Assembly (NCBI GenBank): GCA_000708835.1
Contig: DF237025.1
Location: 28,506-92,505, forward strand
Direction of reading: 5' to 3'
Length of the DNA stretch: 64,000 nucleotides
Source: Klebsormidium nitens
Lineage: Eukaryota; Streptophyta; Klebsormidiophyceae; Klebsormidiales; Klebsormidiaceae
Made by a program: the position numbers and the translations under genes. This document shows positions 13,301 through 24,160 of the stretch, one piece after another. The notes beneath the pieces are model-generated. The model saw nothing but the letters and a program-made list of their open reading frames with translations. It ran no database searches and was not told where the DNA came from. Every line of letters starts with the position of its first letter. The first letter of the stretch is position 1.

Positions 13301-13587
13301 CTTTCACCTTTCAATGCACGCCCTTCTTGATGAGCATTGATTGAAAAGAAAAGGATTTCCGATGAGGCCTCACCGTTTGCCGACTCACTGGACTTCAATG
13401 CTGGGCCCTTGCACAGCGGTCCGAAATCTGCCAAGTAATCTGCATTTTCATTGAGGTGATAGCTCGGCTTTGCAAGGTCGTCCCTGACTATCTGCTTGGT
13501 CAGGAAAATGCAAATGACGGCAGTCGTGTTGAAGAGCAGCAGGCCCAGCCTCAGGAGCTGCCGACCGCGCCGCCGAAGATTAGCCAT
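7369..13587 (-). CDS. SFR2: SFR2, galactolipid:galactolipid galactosyltransferase (GH1 family)
   Basis: Model: complement(join(7369..7565,8108..8237,8587..8736,9140..9382,10115..10277,10916..11161,11783..11949,12297..12595,13374..13587)), 602 aa, all phases consistent. The known family enzyme sits in the outer chloroplast envelope, moves galactose between MGDG molecules to form oligogalactolipids, and releases diacylglycerol, which protects membranes during freezing or dehydration. Visible features: an N-terminal hydrophobic anchor (about residues 12-33), FGLATAPAHVEDQLDDSW (start of the glycosidase barrel), VMLTLFHHSMP, the acid/base region FNEAQ (Glu about 244), DFIGLNYYGQ, the nucleophile motif VITENG (Glu about 416), YFHWTLSDNWEW, and a C-terminal extension with DREWRFDKYEPDGL that is typical of SFR2 and absent from ordinary beta-glucosidases. 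The usual NEP motif reads NEA here. The gene is head-to-head with PDAT. Confidence 0.95.
9780..10120 (-). repeat. Reiterated donor-site motif in SFR2 intron 5
   Basis: Within the intron after SFR2 exon 5, a motif read on the + strand as cggacgccc recurs roughly every 20-50 bp, with about nine recognisable copies (near 9785, 9871, 9880, 9890, 9911, 9965, 9990, 10013 and 10105). The last is the intron start itself: exon 5 ends CAG|GTGGGCGTCCG on the minus strand. The array therefore seems to have expanded from the splice-donor sequence. Confidence 0.7.
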
Positions 13588-13654
13588 AATTGGGGGACCA
13601 AACGAAACAAAGTTCCTACAGGTGAAGCATGAGCATGCCACCCAGAGGAGAAGC

Positions 13655-13662
13655 ACACGTGT
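13655..13662. promoter_or_regulatory. Palindromic G-box ACACGTGT
   Basis: CACGTG core within an 8-bp palindrome, 68 bp upstream of the SFR2 start codon. In plants, bZIP and bHLH factors bind this core, and the ACGTG part also matches the ABA-response core. Function here is inferred. Confidence 0.5.
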
Positions 13663-13857
13663 TCGTTATTGACTCGACACCTTGTTGTTGGTCACTTCGC
13701 AACGTCGTAGACAGACATCCTCCTCCTTCACACGTCTGCAATTGGAGCTCCGTGTTGCGGTTTGGTGCAGCAGCAATGCATCGAAGAGCTGATCGAGGAA
13801 ACTTGAAAGTCTGAAGCCTAAGGGGAGCGCAGTGACGACCCAGCTCAGCGATGCGCG

Positions 13858-13865
13858 CCACGTGG
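13858..13865. promoter_or_regulatory. Palindromic G-box CCACGTGG
   Basis: Second CACGTG core in the SFR2/PDAT intergenic region, about 270 bp from the SFR2 start codon and 309 bp from the PDAT start codon. CCACGTGG is a classical high-affinity G-box. Function here is inferred. Confidence 0.5.
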
Positions 13866-14173
13866 AGAAACATGTACTATCCGGCGGCTGTCAGGACGCC
13901 GCTTGTCGAAAGCACATGATTGTGACACATGGCATGTTGTGAGCCAATGACAAAGCCATGTGTTGCCTCCCTGGTTGTGGTGGTTGGATTGGGTTTGGAT
14001 GTCATTGTGAGAGGCGAGCGCGCAGAGGGGTATAATGGTACTCGATTTCGCTGAATGGGTCGCCTTGATTAGCCATTGGTTGGATCTTCCTTTGGCATTG
14101 TCGAAAGGTGCTTTTTCCCGCTTTTCAAGCCTGTTTTGCACCCGACACTGTACAGCGATTTGTCCCTGAGAAA

Positions 14174-17100
14174 ATGGCGCCGACCACTGAGTTGCGCCAG
14201 AGGAAGCCCGGCAAAGGCGAGGGCGGCAAAGCAGACCACTCCGACACCCCACCGGAGAAGGAGAAGCCTAAAGACGACAAGAAGCATGCCCACAGGAAGT
14301 CGAAAAAGGCGGCCCGTCCCCACTGGGGATGTTACGACGCATTCTGTTGGATGATAGGCAACCTGACCGTGCTGTTTTGCATCCTGTTCATAGTGTCGAA
14401 GTTTGTTCCGAGCAAGAAGGCGACGGAGTTTGTGATTGAGAAGATCACGGGGCAGGCTCCGCCTCAGACACCGGGTGAGAAGCTGCGCGCAGAAGGTCTA
14501 CGGGTAAGTGGTCTGGCAACAACGAAGAAGCAGTGAGTGTGCGTTTGAACATTGACGTTTTGATGGCCGATGTACTATGTGCCGGACTGGAGACCACTGC
14601 AGACACGGAGTTTGCTAACGAGAGTAGTCTATGATGGTTCCTTTCTTCCACTGTCGGTCTGCAGTCGTCTGCAAAGGTTCTCCATAAACTTTTTGCTTTG
14701 ATATTCCTGGAGAATCATTGTTGGCTGCATCCTTTGCGTGTGGACTGTACTTATACGGCGGTGCAAGCAATGGTCTTGCACTTCTCTCTCCCCGACTGGC
14801 ATCAAATTGCACGTTGTGCAACCACTGTCGCAGGTCTTTAACGTCGTTCAGCCTCTCAAACTAGCACCTTGTCAAGACTGTTAGATCCCTGTCAGCATTG
14901 GTTCTGGCAGAGAATGCTTCAATCCTGATGTTTAATCATGGCGTTCATTTGCGCTAGAGCTATCCTGCTGTCCATCCAGACGCTCTAAACCTCATTAAAG
15001 CAGGCGTGCTAAACTTTCACCAGAATCGAGCGGGATCTCCTTGCTGCAGTTGAAGCATCCGCTTGTATTTATGCCGGGCGTTGTCACGGGCGGTTTGGAG
15101 CTGTGGGAGGGCCGCGAGTGCGCCGAAGATCTCTTCCGGCAGCGCGTATGGGGGGGCGACTTTGCTGACAAAGTCCTGTCCAAGTGAGCGATCCGAAGTA
15201 TGCTTTTATCAGGACCTAAGTTCAGCTCAGATGCAGACCAGATTCTTACTGTGCTCGAAGGCCAACTTTGCTTCATTTCCCAGCCCCCTTTCCTGCCTTT
15301 CTGTTGGGGTCCGCTTCTCACCAGCGTATGGTGCATATCGCCAATCTTTCGACAGCGCTCACTGAATCCTGACCTGGCCGGTAGATGTCTTTCCAGATGA
15401 GGGATCCTGTTGGTTCTTTGGGTCCGCTTCTCTATACTTCTGTAGATGGTACATAGAGTGTCTCCAATCAGTTGCGTTGCAAGGTGCAAGCACTTGAGCT
15501 ACTGAGTTGCGGTATCGATGGCTTCCCGTTCGAGTTCAACTCATGTATATCTGTTGATCTGACCCAAAAGGGGCAGCTTTCTGACAGTATACTTCAAGCG
15601 AAGGACGGAGTGAGATGCTCAAGATTGCGCATCTTCTTCTCAGGCCTTCATACTTGTGCTCGTTGCATTCAGATAGGGGATCATGGCGCAATCGAAGTTG
15701 TGAAAGCAACCCCTTGAGAGCATTTACGAGTCTTCCCTACCCGAGTCCCTTGAGCGCCAAGAATGCTGACGTCACAACTCCCTTTCCCCTCAGGCCGCAC
15801 TGTTGGATGGACCACTTGATCCTGGACAACGAGACCGGCCTCGACCCCCCCAACGTGCGCGTGCGCTCCGTCCCGGGTCTAGTTGCGGCCGACTTCTTCA
15901 TGCCCGGATACTTTGTGTGGGCCCCAATAATTGAGAACGCGGCCCGGCTGGGGTACGACCACAAGAGCATGTGGATGGCGGACTATGACTGGCGGCTCTC
16001 GTATGGCAAGGCCGAGGTGGGTTTTTGCGACCATCTGCGTGGGAGATCTGTTCACTTTGTGGCTCTGCTTTGATGTCCGTTTGTATTGGTAAGAAGAATC
16101 TGACAAGGCGGGGTAGGAGCTCAAGAGCATGTGGATGGCGGATTTTGGCTGGCGGCTCTTGTATGGCAAGGCAGAGGTGGGTCTTGGGACCATCTGCGTG
16201 GGAGGTCTAATCACTTTGTGTATGTCTTTTTGTTTTGGTAAGAAGAATCTGAGAAGGCGGGGTAGCAGCGGAAGAGCATTGCGGATTTTGGCTGGCGGCT
16301 CTTGTTCGCAAAAGGGCGAGGTGGTTTGTCCATCCCGTGTCCGTAAGATATTGATCTATATCAATGCTTGGTCTCGATTTGACAAAAAATGAGGAGGTCG
16401 TGCTGCGTTGATCCTGTACAGGTAAAAGCATGTGATAGCAAACCATGACTTGCGGCTTTCAATTTCGCGCAGCGTAGGTGGATTCTGAACCTCGTTTCTG
16501 TAAAAGTTCCATATATGACGCGAATGCTTCCTAGTCCGGCCGACCCGTGGGGCCACCAGAGCTTCTGGCCTGAGGCCGTCCTTAGCTGGAAGGCCACGTG
16601 GAGTACTTTGATCGAAGAAAAGGATCTATAGCAGGTCGATGGAGCTTGTTGTAGCCTTCTGCCTCGCAAGTCCGTTCGCTGAAGCTGAGGGGGGAAAGTA
16701 CAATTTACTTTGCTTGCGGGAGCACGACGGCCCGTGTCGTGCCCTAATATGGTAAAATGAGCTCACGGCTGATGTGTTTATGATATGGGGTGTCCTTGTG
16801 GACAACTGATTGCAGGCTCAGGGTTAAGCACGATTGAGCCCGTTTCCCTCGTGTGGCGGAATCTGGGTGGTGCATCGAAGAATCTCAAGATATTACCACC
16901 AGCCCAAATAATGGCGATCGTTTCCGCAGCCAAAAGCCCGACTCAAATACCTCTCAACCTCACAAGAGACAAGACCATTGTCTAACGCTCGCGTTGAGCA
17001 GAAGTGTGATGGCACACGGACCCTGATTAAAATAAAATTCCCTCCGATGTTTCTTTCAAATGGTACAGTATAGGATCAGGATCTTTTTTAAGTCTTTAAA

Positions 17101-20100
17101 AGAATACATTGAAAAAAAAGGGCTAAAGATGGACATCAACGATCCCGTTTCTATCCAAAAGGAAAACCCGCCCACTCTTGCAACCTGGGGACAACTTGCC
17201 ATTGTGAATTGGCAGTACGAGTCACTCGAGTTTGGACGACTCCGGACCCCTGACAACGTCCGTTGCTCTTGCTTGCAGAAGCGCGACGGCACGCTGACGC
17301 GGCTCAAGATGGTGATTGAGACCACGAAAAAGATGAACGATGACGAGAAGGTGGTTCTGGTGCCGCACAGCATGGGCTGCATATTGACAATGTACTTCCT
17401 CAAGTGGGTCGAGGCGCCCGCGCCCCACGGTGCGTTATATTCCTCCCGCGCCTAGTTCCTCGTATGTTCATTTTCCGTTCCCTTGATGATACGTTTGTTT
17501 AGAAGAGAAAGCGCAGCTCAAGGTATATCTCAGATAAAGCTCTTGTTCAAACAATGAACAATGAAAAGCGGAAATGCGAGTCCGCCGACTGAAATTTCCG
17601 AGCCCTGCGAGGCTGGAGAAGAAGGTGGTGTGGATGAATCCAAGATAGCTGCGCTGAAAGTATTGGTATTGACGACGCTTCGTAAGGAGTCGCATCTCCG
17701 CCGTTCACTGAGCAGTGCACACGTTCGTGACTCTGGTCTCTGTCTTCCTTCACCCTCTTCGCTATCACCCTTCTCTTCGAGCCCCCACGACTTGCGGTCA
17801 GCCATGGTAACTTGTGACTCATTCTGACGTCGCAACACCTCACGAATTTTCCTCATTTGGAGCAGGCGGCGGCGGCGGCCCCCACTGGGTGAATGACCAC
17901 ATCCACGCAGTTGCAGGAATTGCGGGGCCGTGGCTCGGCGTGGCTAAGGGGGTCACCGGGCTGATTTCGGCTGAGGCGAAGGACGTGGCGGAACTCAGGT
18001 GAGCGGCGCGCATTGTGACATAAGCTTCAACCATATGTTGAGGTAGGCCTATGCTGAGTTCGACAACATCCCGGCTCAAACAAACTGAAATGCTAGTTCT
18101 AAACTTGACTTGCTCCGCACGCGCACCCACCTTAAACTCCCAAAGCAACCCCTGCTCGTCTCCATGGCATTGCCTAAGTCAACATAGCCGTAGCTCAACC
18201 TGGAATCAAGTGCACTGGTGCGACCGTCACGAATTGCTTCTTTGCAAAGTTGGTCGACTCTTTTCTCGAATCTTTTAAGGCTCCCCTACCCCTGCCTCGG
18301 CAAAGCCAGGCTGTTTCGTCGAAGTAAAGAGGCGCCTGACGTAGCGCTAGCTCAGGTCGCTGAGAGGACCGTTCTCCATCTCCCTTATAGTCTGCCTTCT
18401 CAACATCTCTTCCCTTCTATTTTGCAAGGCCATGGGACCCTTTATCGTCAACACTAGGGCTTGGGGCTGGCCGACGAGTGGAAAGAGGACCACTTTCCAC
18501 CCGCCTGAAAAACCGCCATCGTAGAACGCTTTTTCTTTCATGATGCAGGGCGATGGATCCGTTCATCGACAGCGGTGCGTGGGGGCCCACTAATGATCTA
18601 AAGTCGACCGCTTTGAAAGTGCGTCAGTTCAGCGCACCCCACAGCGCTTTTGCAGGCAGATGGCCCCATTCATCAGAAGCGGCACGTGGGGAACACTAAC
18701 GAATGAAAAAAGGGACCGCTTTCACACCCCCCCAAACCATTGTCTTTGTAGAGTGCCCATATTCTTGATGTCTCCAAAAGACCTAGTTTCTGAAACGCCC
18801 GTTCTTTCCATTTCGGCAGTGCGATGGCCCCCTTCATCGACAGCGGCGCGTGGGGCACACTGATGATACAAAGACGTCCACTGGGAACACCATAACTTCC
18901 GGACCACCCCTTTCTTCTGCAAATCTCAAGTTTCACCCCCCCTCTCCTTTTTTTCCAGGGCGATGGCCCCCTTCATCGACAGTGGCGCGTGGGGCACGCG
19001 CGCGTTCCAGCACGTGCTGCGCGTCAGTCGCACGTGGGAATCTCTCACGAGCATGCTCCCGAAGGGGGGTAACGCAGTCTGGGGCGACGTGGACTGGTCC
19101 CCTGAGGAGGGCTACGAATGTTGCCCCCCGAAAAAAGAAGAGGACGGCGAATTTAAGGATAAGGACGTCGGGCCGTCCGGCAAGCCGGTGGCGCACTACG
19201 GGCGGTTCCTGTCGTTTGGACGGGAGCTGGCGGAGCTGGAGAAGGGGAAGGTCGCGGAGCGGGTTGAGAAGGTGACTTAATGGCTGGGTTTGGGCGTGGG
19301 TTTAGATCCGATTTTGGGTTTGGATTTGATTTTGGCTTTGGCTTTGGCTCTGGTTCTGAGTTTAGGTTCCGGTTTTAAGCTGGGTCTGGGTTGGATCTAG
19401 GTGTGGCTTCGGCTTTGGCTTTTGCTTTCTTCCGCCTTCGGCTTTGGTTCTGGGTTCAGCTTCGGGTATGGGTTTTGATTTAGGTTTGAGTTCAGGTTCC
19501 GCTTTGCGTCGGTGTTTGAATCTAGATTGCTCTGCCTCTGGTGACTGCTTGCGATGCTGAACCGGACCTTTGGCTTGGTGCGTGACCAGATTACCCGTTC
19601 CAATCTGGCTGCAAACCTGCCCGTCCGTGCAGTAGTCGCACCTGAAAATGCTACATTTGGTTTCTTCTGCACCTTCGTTACGCGGATGTATGATTAAGAT
19701 CCATAAGGCTTCCCCAAAATGATAACTCCTAGAACCTGGCCTGAGGGTAAGCATGAGCTTCGACTTTCCAGAGTCAACGAACTCGATCCTGGCATAAGTG
19801 AACGTATGCCCTGGACTATTGTGCATTTCACCCGGACCAGCCGCACCTTCAGATGGGAATCTTCATTTCTCATGCAACACATAGAACAGCACATCCGAAT
19901 ACTCGACGGTTGTGCAATCGAAGATAGAGGCGCTCTTATTTCTCGAGACAGAGTCTTTGTCAATTGAGGTATGATCAAATCCAACTTGCAAAAGGACACA
20001 GCCCTGCATGTTACAACAGCTGTGTACTTGAGGACTGGAATCCGGTCCTTATGGATCAGAACGTTTGGCCAGATGTTGTCTGGCATCCAGATTTGGCAGG

Positions 20101-23019
20101 ATTTAAATCAATTGAATGGTCCTGTGCAGATGATGAAGGAGCCGCTGCTGTTCGTGAACCAGACGTACTGCCAGAGTGACGTGTGGACCGAGTACCAGCA
20201 GCTGAGCACCGACAAGATGCAGGCAAGCGCTTGAGCCCACTCAACTGAATCTTTGTGTTTCCTGAACCGAAGACACTGAAGTGAAAGGTACCTTCGTAAT
20301 GGTCGACGGAAGGATTGTTGGTGGAAACTTGGTCCTTGCAGAACACCCCTCTGTTGCCAGGGGCCAGTCGACTTTGTCTTCCGTGATCGGTGGGTTGTAA
20401 GAAGGACGATTGGACAAGCGAGATCAAAGTAAGAACGAGGTAGCTCGTAGTCCAAGGCCGGGTTCTTCGTCGGTTGGTCAGTCCAGCATCGATGAAGATA
20501 CTACCGTTTCGTCAAAGCTTTCTTTGCTTTGTGCCCCCCTAAAAGATTGCGTTGGACGACTTGGATGGACATTTGTAAAGCCTCTTCATGAAAAACACGC
20601 ATACAATCGTCGAACTCTTTTTCGCTATGCAAAGCCGGAAGGAGCTTGCGCGGTGCAGCGTGTTCGTCTATGTATGCACCTTGCTTGCGGCGACCAGGAT
20701 CGATCATCCCAGACTTTAGATTGAGCAAGCACACGACACCATTGCCAGACTCTGCTTTGCGTGCCTACAGGATCTTGTGCGCTCGCAGTGTGTACAACAT
20801 TATGCATCTCGTGCTTCGGGCTACCGGTACCGGAAATTTGAAATAGCTCAATAATGAATAGGGATACGACCTCGCTAAAGCAAAGGTTTAGCGTTTAGAA
20901 AAGCAAGGTTTTCAGGCTTTTAACTTTTTGTTCTGCGACCCACAGGAGATTGGGCGCCAGGGCTGTGCAACGTTATGCTCGTGTCTGAGGCTATTGCGAT
21001 TGACAACTCAGAAGCTCGACACTAATCGAGGATTCTGACTCCGTCGTCGGTTTTTTTGGGGGATTCCGGGGTTTTCAAGGCTTTAGAATTCTGACTTTGC
21101 TCTGCGTGCCCACAGGAGATTGCACGCCGCGGCGTGTACAACATCGAGCAAGCGCTGGACATGCTGCGCGAGATCGCGCCCAGTTTGATGAAGCGTGCGG
21201 ACGAGAACTGGGGCTTCGGCGTCGCGGACAACCCGTCGGCGCCCGAGTATGCGGACAACCCCAAGTACTGGAGCAACCCGCTGGAGACCACGTGAGAGGA
21301 CGAATTTGTTGCACTCTTTGGCTAGCATTTTTTCTGGCTTCAATGTAGCGAAGCTTCGTTCAGAACAGGGTACATCGTGCTGCATTTGGGTAGCGAGTCG
21401 TGTTTGATTTGATAGACAGCAGAGCGAATTAGCAGCTTGACGAAAATGGGTCAGTCCTGTCTGGTCAGAGTTGCAACCGTTCAGCAGACTGCCATGAAAA
21501 GGCCGTAGTACACCTTTTGACTTTTCTATTACCGCATTATTGCATTCCGTGGATCATACCGCAGACCAAAAAGTGAACGTCAAAGAGCACCGATTACGGA
21601 TCCGGAGCGTGCCTGCTTGCCCTTCGTAACTTCGCTCGCAATCTCATTTAAATGTCAACTTATGTGACTCGGCCCCCCGGTCGTCATTACCTACCCACCA
21701 CTCAATGGTGTGAATACCCCCTGCAGGCTGCCGTTCGCCCCGGACATGACCCTGTACTGCCTCCAGGGGGTGGGCATTCACACCGAGCGGTCGTACATTA
21801 TGAAACTGTCGGACCTGAACGAGAGCTGCGCGCTGCCGTTCCGGATCGACGGCACCGTCTCCGGCAAAAACGAGGGCTGCCTCAAGAGCGGCGCACAGGT
21901 CAGTGCGTGGAGGCTGACTGACTGCGAATAGATAGTGCCGAGTTTGCGGGTTGCAATTAACTAAGGGTTTGGGTGCCGGATTTAGGTCGTTTTGGGGCTC
22001 CGAAATTTGTCAGGTTTTAACTTGTGGGTTAAAGAGAGTTTGGCTGCCTGAAAATGGCGCGTAAGTCTGCCTGTGAAGGCTGTTTGCAAGGTTCGGAGTA
22101 CTTCAGTGCACGCGGGTTGGATGGACTACGGGACTCGGGTACCGAATCAGGCGGGTCGGAGGGCTTTAACTTTTGGATATGGTCGAGATTTCGAATGGCG
22201 CACAGCTCAGTGCGTGGAGGCTTCGCTGCATCCTTTGAAGTATTTACGTATGCAAAATGTGTTGGCTTGAGGGTTTGAAGTTCTGGGCTGCGGCGTTCTG
22301 GAAGCTTTTGAAAGTGCCCCAAACTTTTTGATTCAGTCATTTTTGGGTTGTCTCAAGCCGTGCGGAAATGAATTCATGCAAATGCATGAGAGATTTGGTG
22401 GTCTGACTGACAATTGCTGCGCTTCAAAGATTTCTGGATGCTAACGTGGGCTTTCAAGCGCAGGTCAGATCTGCGCTGTTATTGGAGCTGAATGCGTTGT
22501 GATCTGTTGCGTGGACTATGTGCCTGCGCGTGAACGCGGTGCGTAAAGAATAGAACAGCAGCCCTTAGGACCATCGGAAACGCAATGCTGATTGGAACTC
22601 TCCCCTCGATACAAACTCAAACAGAGATGCAGCCGCTGACGTCATTTTGCTTGTTCCAGTTTTCGGACGGTGACATCACGATCAACTTGGTGAGCGCGGG
22701 CTACATGGCGGCGAAGGGCTGGAAGGGGCGCACCAAGTACAATCCCGGGGGGGTCAAGGCAGTCATGCGTGAGTATAAGCACGTGGCCCCCGCAAACTTT
22801 CTGGAGGGCCGGGGGACGCAGAGCGGGAACCACGTGGACGTCATGGGTAATTATGCAATGATTGAGGACATTTTGCGGATTGCCGCGGGCCAGACGGCGG
22901 AGCAACTAGGAGGGGATCGGTATTACTCTAAGCTGCCGGAGTGGGCGGAGAGAGTGAAGATTGATGTCAAGTTGAAGCAGACGAGTTCATTTGCGCAGAA
23001 GCTGGGGATAAAGTCCTGA
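14174..23019 (+). CDS. PDAT: Phospholipid:diacylglycerol acyltransferase (PDAT)
   Basis: Model: join(14174..14503,15050..15183,15794..16016,17279..17429,17866..17998,18959..19271,20130..20222,21116..21291,21727..21898,22660..23019), 694 aa, phases consistent throughout. PDAT moves an acyl chain from phosphatidylcholine to diacylglycerol, giving triacylglycerol; family members are ER membrane proteins related to LCAT. Visible: a Lys/His-rich cytosolic N-terminus, one transmembrane segment (about residues 56-77), VFMPGVVTGGLELWEG (lid/oxyanion region), MADYDWRLSY, the lipase elbow VPHSMG (Ser about 260), MLPKGG and WGDVDWSP, a DGD Asp region at the start of the last exon (about 578-580), and GTQSGNHVDVMG with the catalytic His about 633. 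The intron after exon 7 uses a GC donor (CAG|GCAAGC). AATAAA lies at 23109-23114. At least four introns carry decayed exon-edge copies. Confidence 0.96.
15960..16335 (+). repeat. Tandem copies of PDAT exon 3 donor edge (~150-160 bp)
   Basis: The exon 3 end (AAGAGCATGTGGATGGCG...GCCGAG|GTGGGT, from about 15962) recurs at about 16122 and, shorter and decayed, at about 16271. Each copy brings the following intron sequence too (aagaagaatctga.aaggcggggtag). The second copy is still open in frame (MADFGWRLLYGKAE) with an intact gag|gtgggt donor. The first copy is taken as the real exon because the joined protein matches PDAT. Confidence 0.9.
18544..18985 (+). repeat. Three decayed copies before PDAT exon 6 acceptor
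   Basis: The exon 6 start (cag|GGCGATGGCCCCCTTCATCGACAG) has upstream look-alikes with gatgg at 18552, 18659 and 18823; the real one is at 18962. The spacing is about 107, 164 and 139 bp. Copies diverge at scattered positions but keep the GCGTGGGG-CAC run that follows. Confidence 0.9.
19285..19515 (+). repeat. Degenerate TTTGGN hexamer array in PDAT intron 6
   Basis: About 230 bp of irregular ggtttt/ggcttt/ggttct words, roughly six bases each, follow directly on the exon 6 donor. On the minus strand it reads as a Pro-Lys/Pro-Glu pseudo-protein, which explains a long spurious frame there. Confidence 0.75.
20760..21150 (+). repeat. Two decayed copies before PDAT exon 8 acceptor
   Basis: The exon 8 edge (cacag|GAGATTGCACGCCGCGGCGTGTACAACATC at 21111) is echoed with cag ending at 20770 and 20945; the true cag ends at 21115. 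The spacing is 175 and 170 bp. The middle copy reads cacaggagattgggcgcc, still with a usable AG. Confidence 0.88.
21876..22225 (+). repeat. Decayed copies after PDAT exon 9 donor
   Basis: The exon 9 end and intron start (GGCGCACAG|GTCAGTGCGTGGAGGCT) recurs at about 22197 as ggcgcacagctcagtgcgtggaggct, where the donor GT has become CT. A weaker intermediate copy begins at about 22043 (ggctgcctgaaaatggcgcg). Confidence 0.8.
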
Positions 23020-24160
23020 CATTATTGCTAGGAAGGTTAGGATTGGGTTTTGTTTGCCAGCCGGTTGCTGAGATATGACAGTCACCTTAAACATTTGCCT
23101 AGGAGTCTAATAAATATTGATGGTCCTGATATGAGTGGTTGAATTTAAACTGGTGCGCTGCAGCGGCATGTATAGATTACTGCGACGCGATCTGCCTCAA
23201 TCTGGAGCTAGGCGCAGCATGTTGCTAGCGGGCGCGATTGTGTGCATGAGCTGGCACATGCCCTATGTAGGAGAATTGAGGGTGGCACGGGAAACAAAAT
23301 CGGATATGCATGTCCCTCTAAGGCCCTCGCCGGGTGCAGTGATGTATAAATGCCATGGAGGCGATTGCTTGGTCTGATGAAGCGTACGTTCCGCAGTAGT
23401 GACCTTCCCGTGCCATGGCAGTTCCTTTAGGCTGGTAGTTTTATAGCGCCTCGATCGATCGAAAGACATTTACACATACGGGAACTTTGTCGATCGGCAA
23501 GGCGGCACGGTCGCAAGACCGCGGGTTCCCTAAGTAGAGCTCAGTGCATGCAGCCGTTCACAAGATTGATGCACCTAGAAACACGAGCTGCAGCTAGTGT
23601 ACAGACATGTGCAAAATCATTCAGATTAACTTGGCGGCCGTCTTGACAACACATTCTCACCAATAAACCACGGTTACAATGTTCTCTAATGGAAACTTAG
23701 CTTCCTCAACTAGTCAAAGCTCTCAATCGCGTCAAAATTGTTTGCCGGCGCACTATACTTGGGGACGTATGTACGGGCCTGTTTCCGACCAGCTCGTTTT
23801 ACGTCCTCTACAATCATTGCACAGCCCTTGGTATCTACAACCTACATTTCAGTGCGGGGGCTAGTTGATCTTTGTGACGGTTATCCAGCAGGCCGTCTAC
23901 CGTAGACTAGTAGTATGTACTATGATTTCGGAAACCTCTACTGTGCTTGAGTGATGGATGGCGTTTTATGTGTTCTCAACGTATAGCACTCCAAAGATAT
24001 CGTACACTCACAGCATGCGGTGAAAGATGCAGAACAGGCTATATTCTGTCTAAAGTACGGCTTCGCATGCTGAGACGTCCCGCTTACTTATTCTAGAAAC
24101 CTTGCTAGGGCGACCCAGACCCTTTTGTAAAAGCACTCAGCAAACAACAGATGGCTGTGA
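23020..24160. other. Intergenic between convergent genes
   Basis: PDAT (+) and the dirigent-like gene (-) converge here. AATAAA at 23109-23114, about 90 bp after the PDAT stop, is a plausible polyadenylation signal. I see no gene in the rest. Confidence 0.5.

Larger units (their letters stand above)
13588..14173. promoter_or_regulatory. Bidirectional SFR2/PDAT promoter region
   Basis: 586 bp separate the SFR2 start codon (13587, -) and the PDAT start codon (14174, +). The region holds two perfect 8-bp palindromic G-boxes. It also has a TATA-like tataat at about 14031, oriented for PDAT. No other gene fits here. Confidence 0.65.

Noticed and set aside
17060-17278. In-frame extension upstream of PDAT exon 4
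   Set aside because: The frame is open by chance. The PDAT family sequence continues directly from exon 3 to the residues after the AG at 17278.
19397-19826. Minus-strand Pro-Lys-Glu-rich frame
   Set aside because: It is the reverse reading of the TTTGGN array inside PDAT intron 6.
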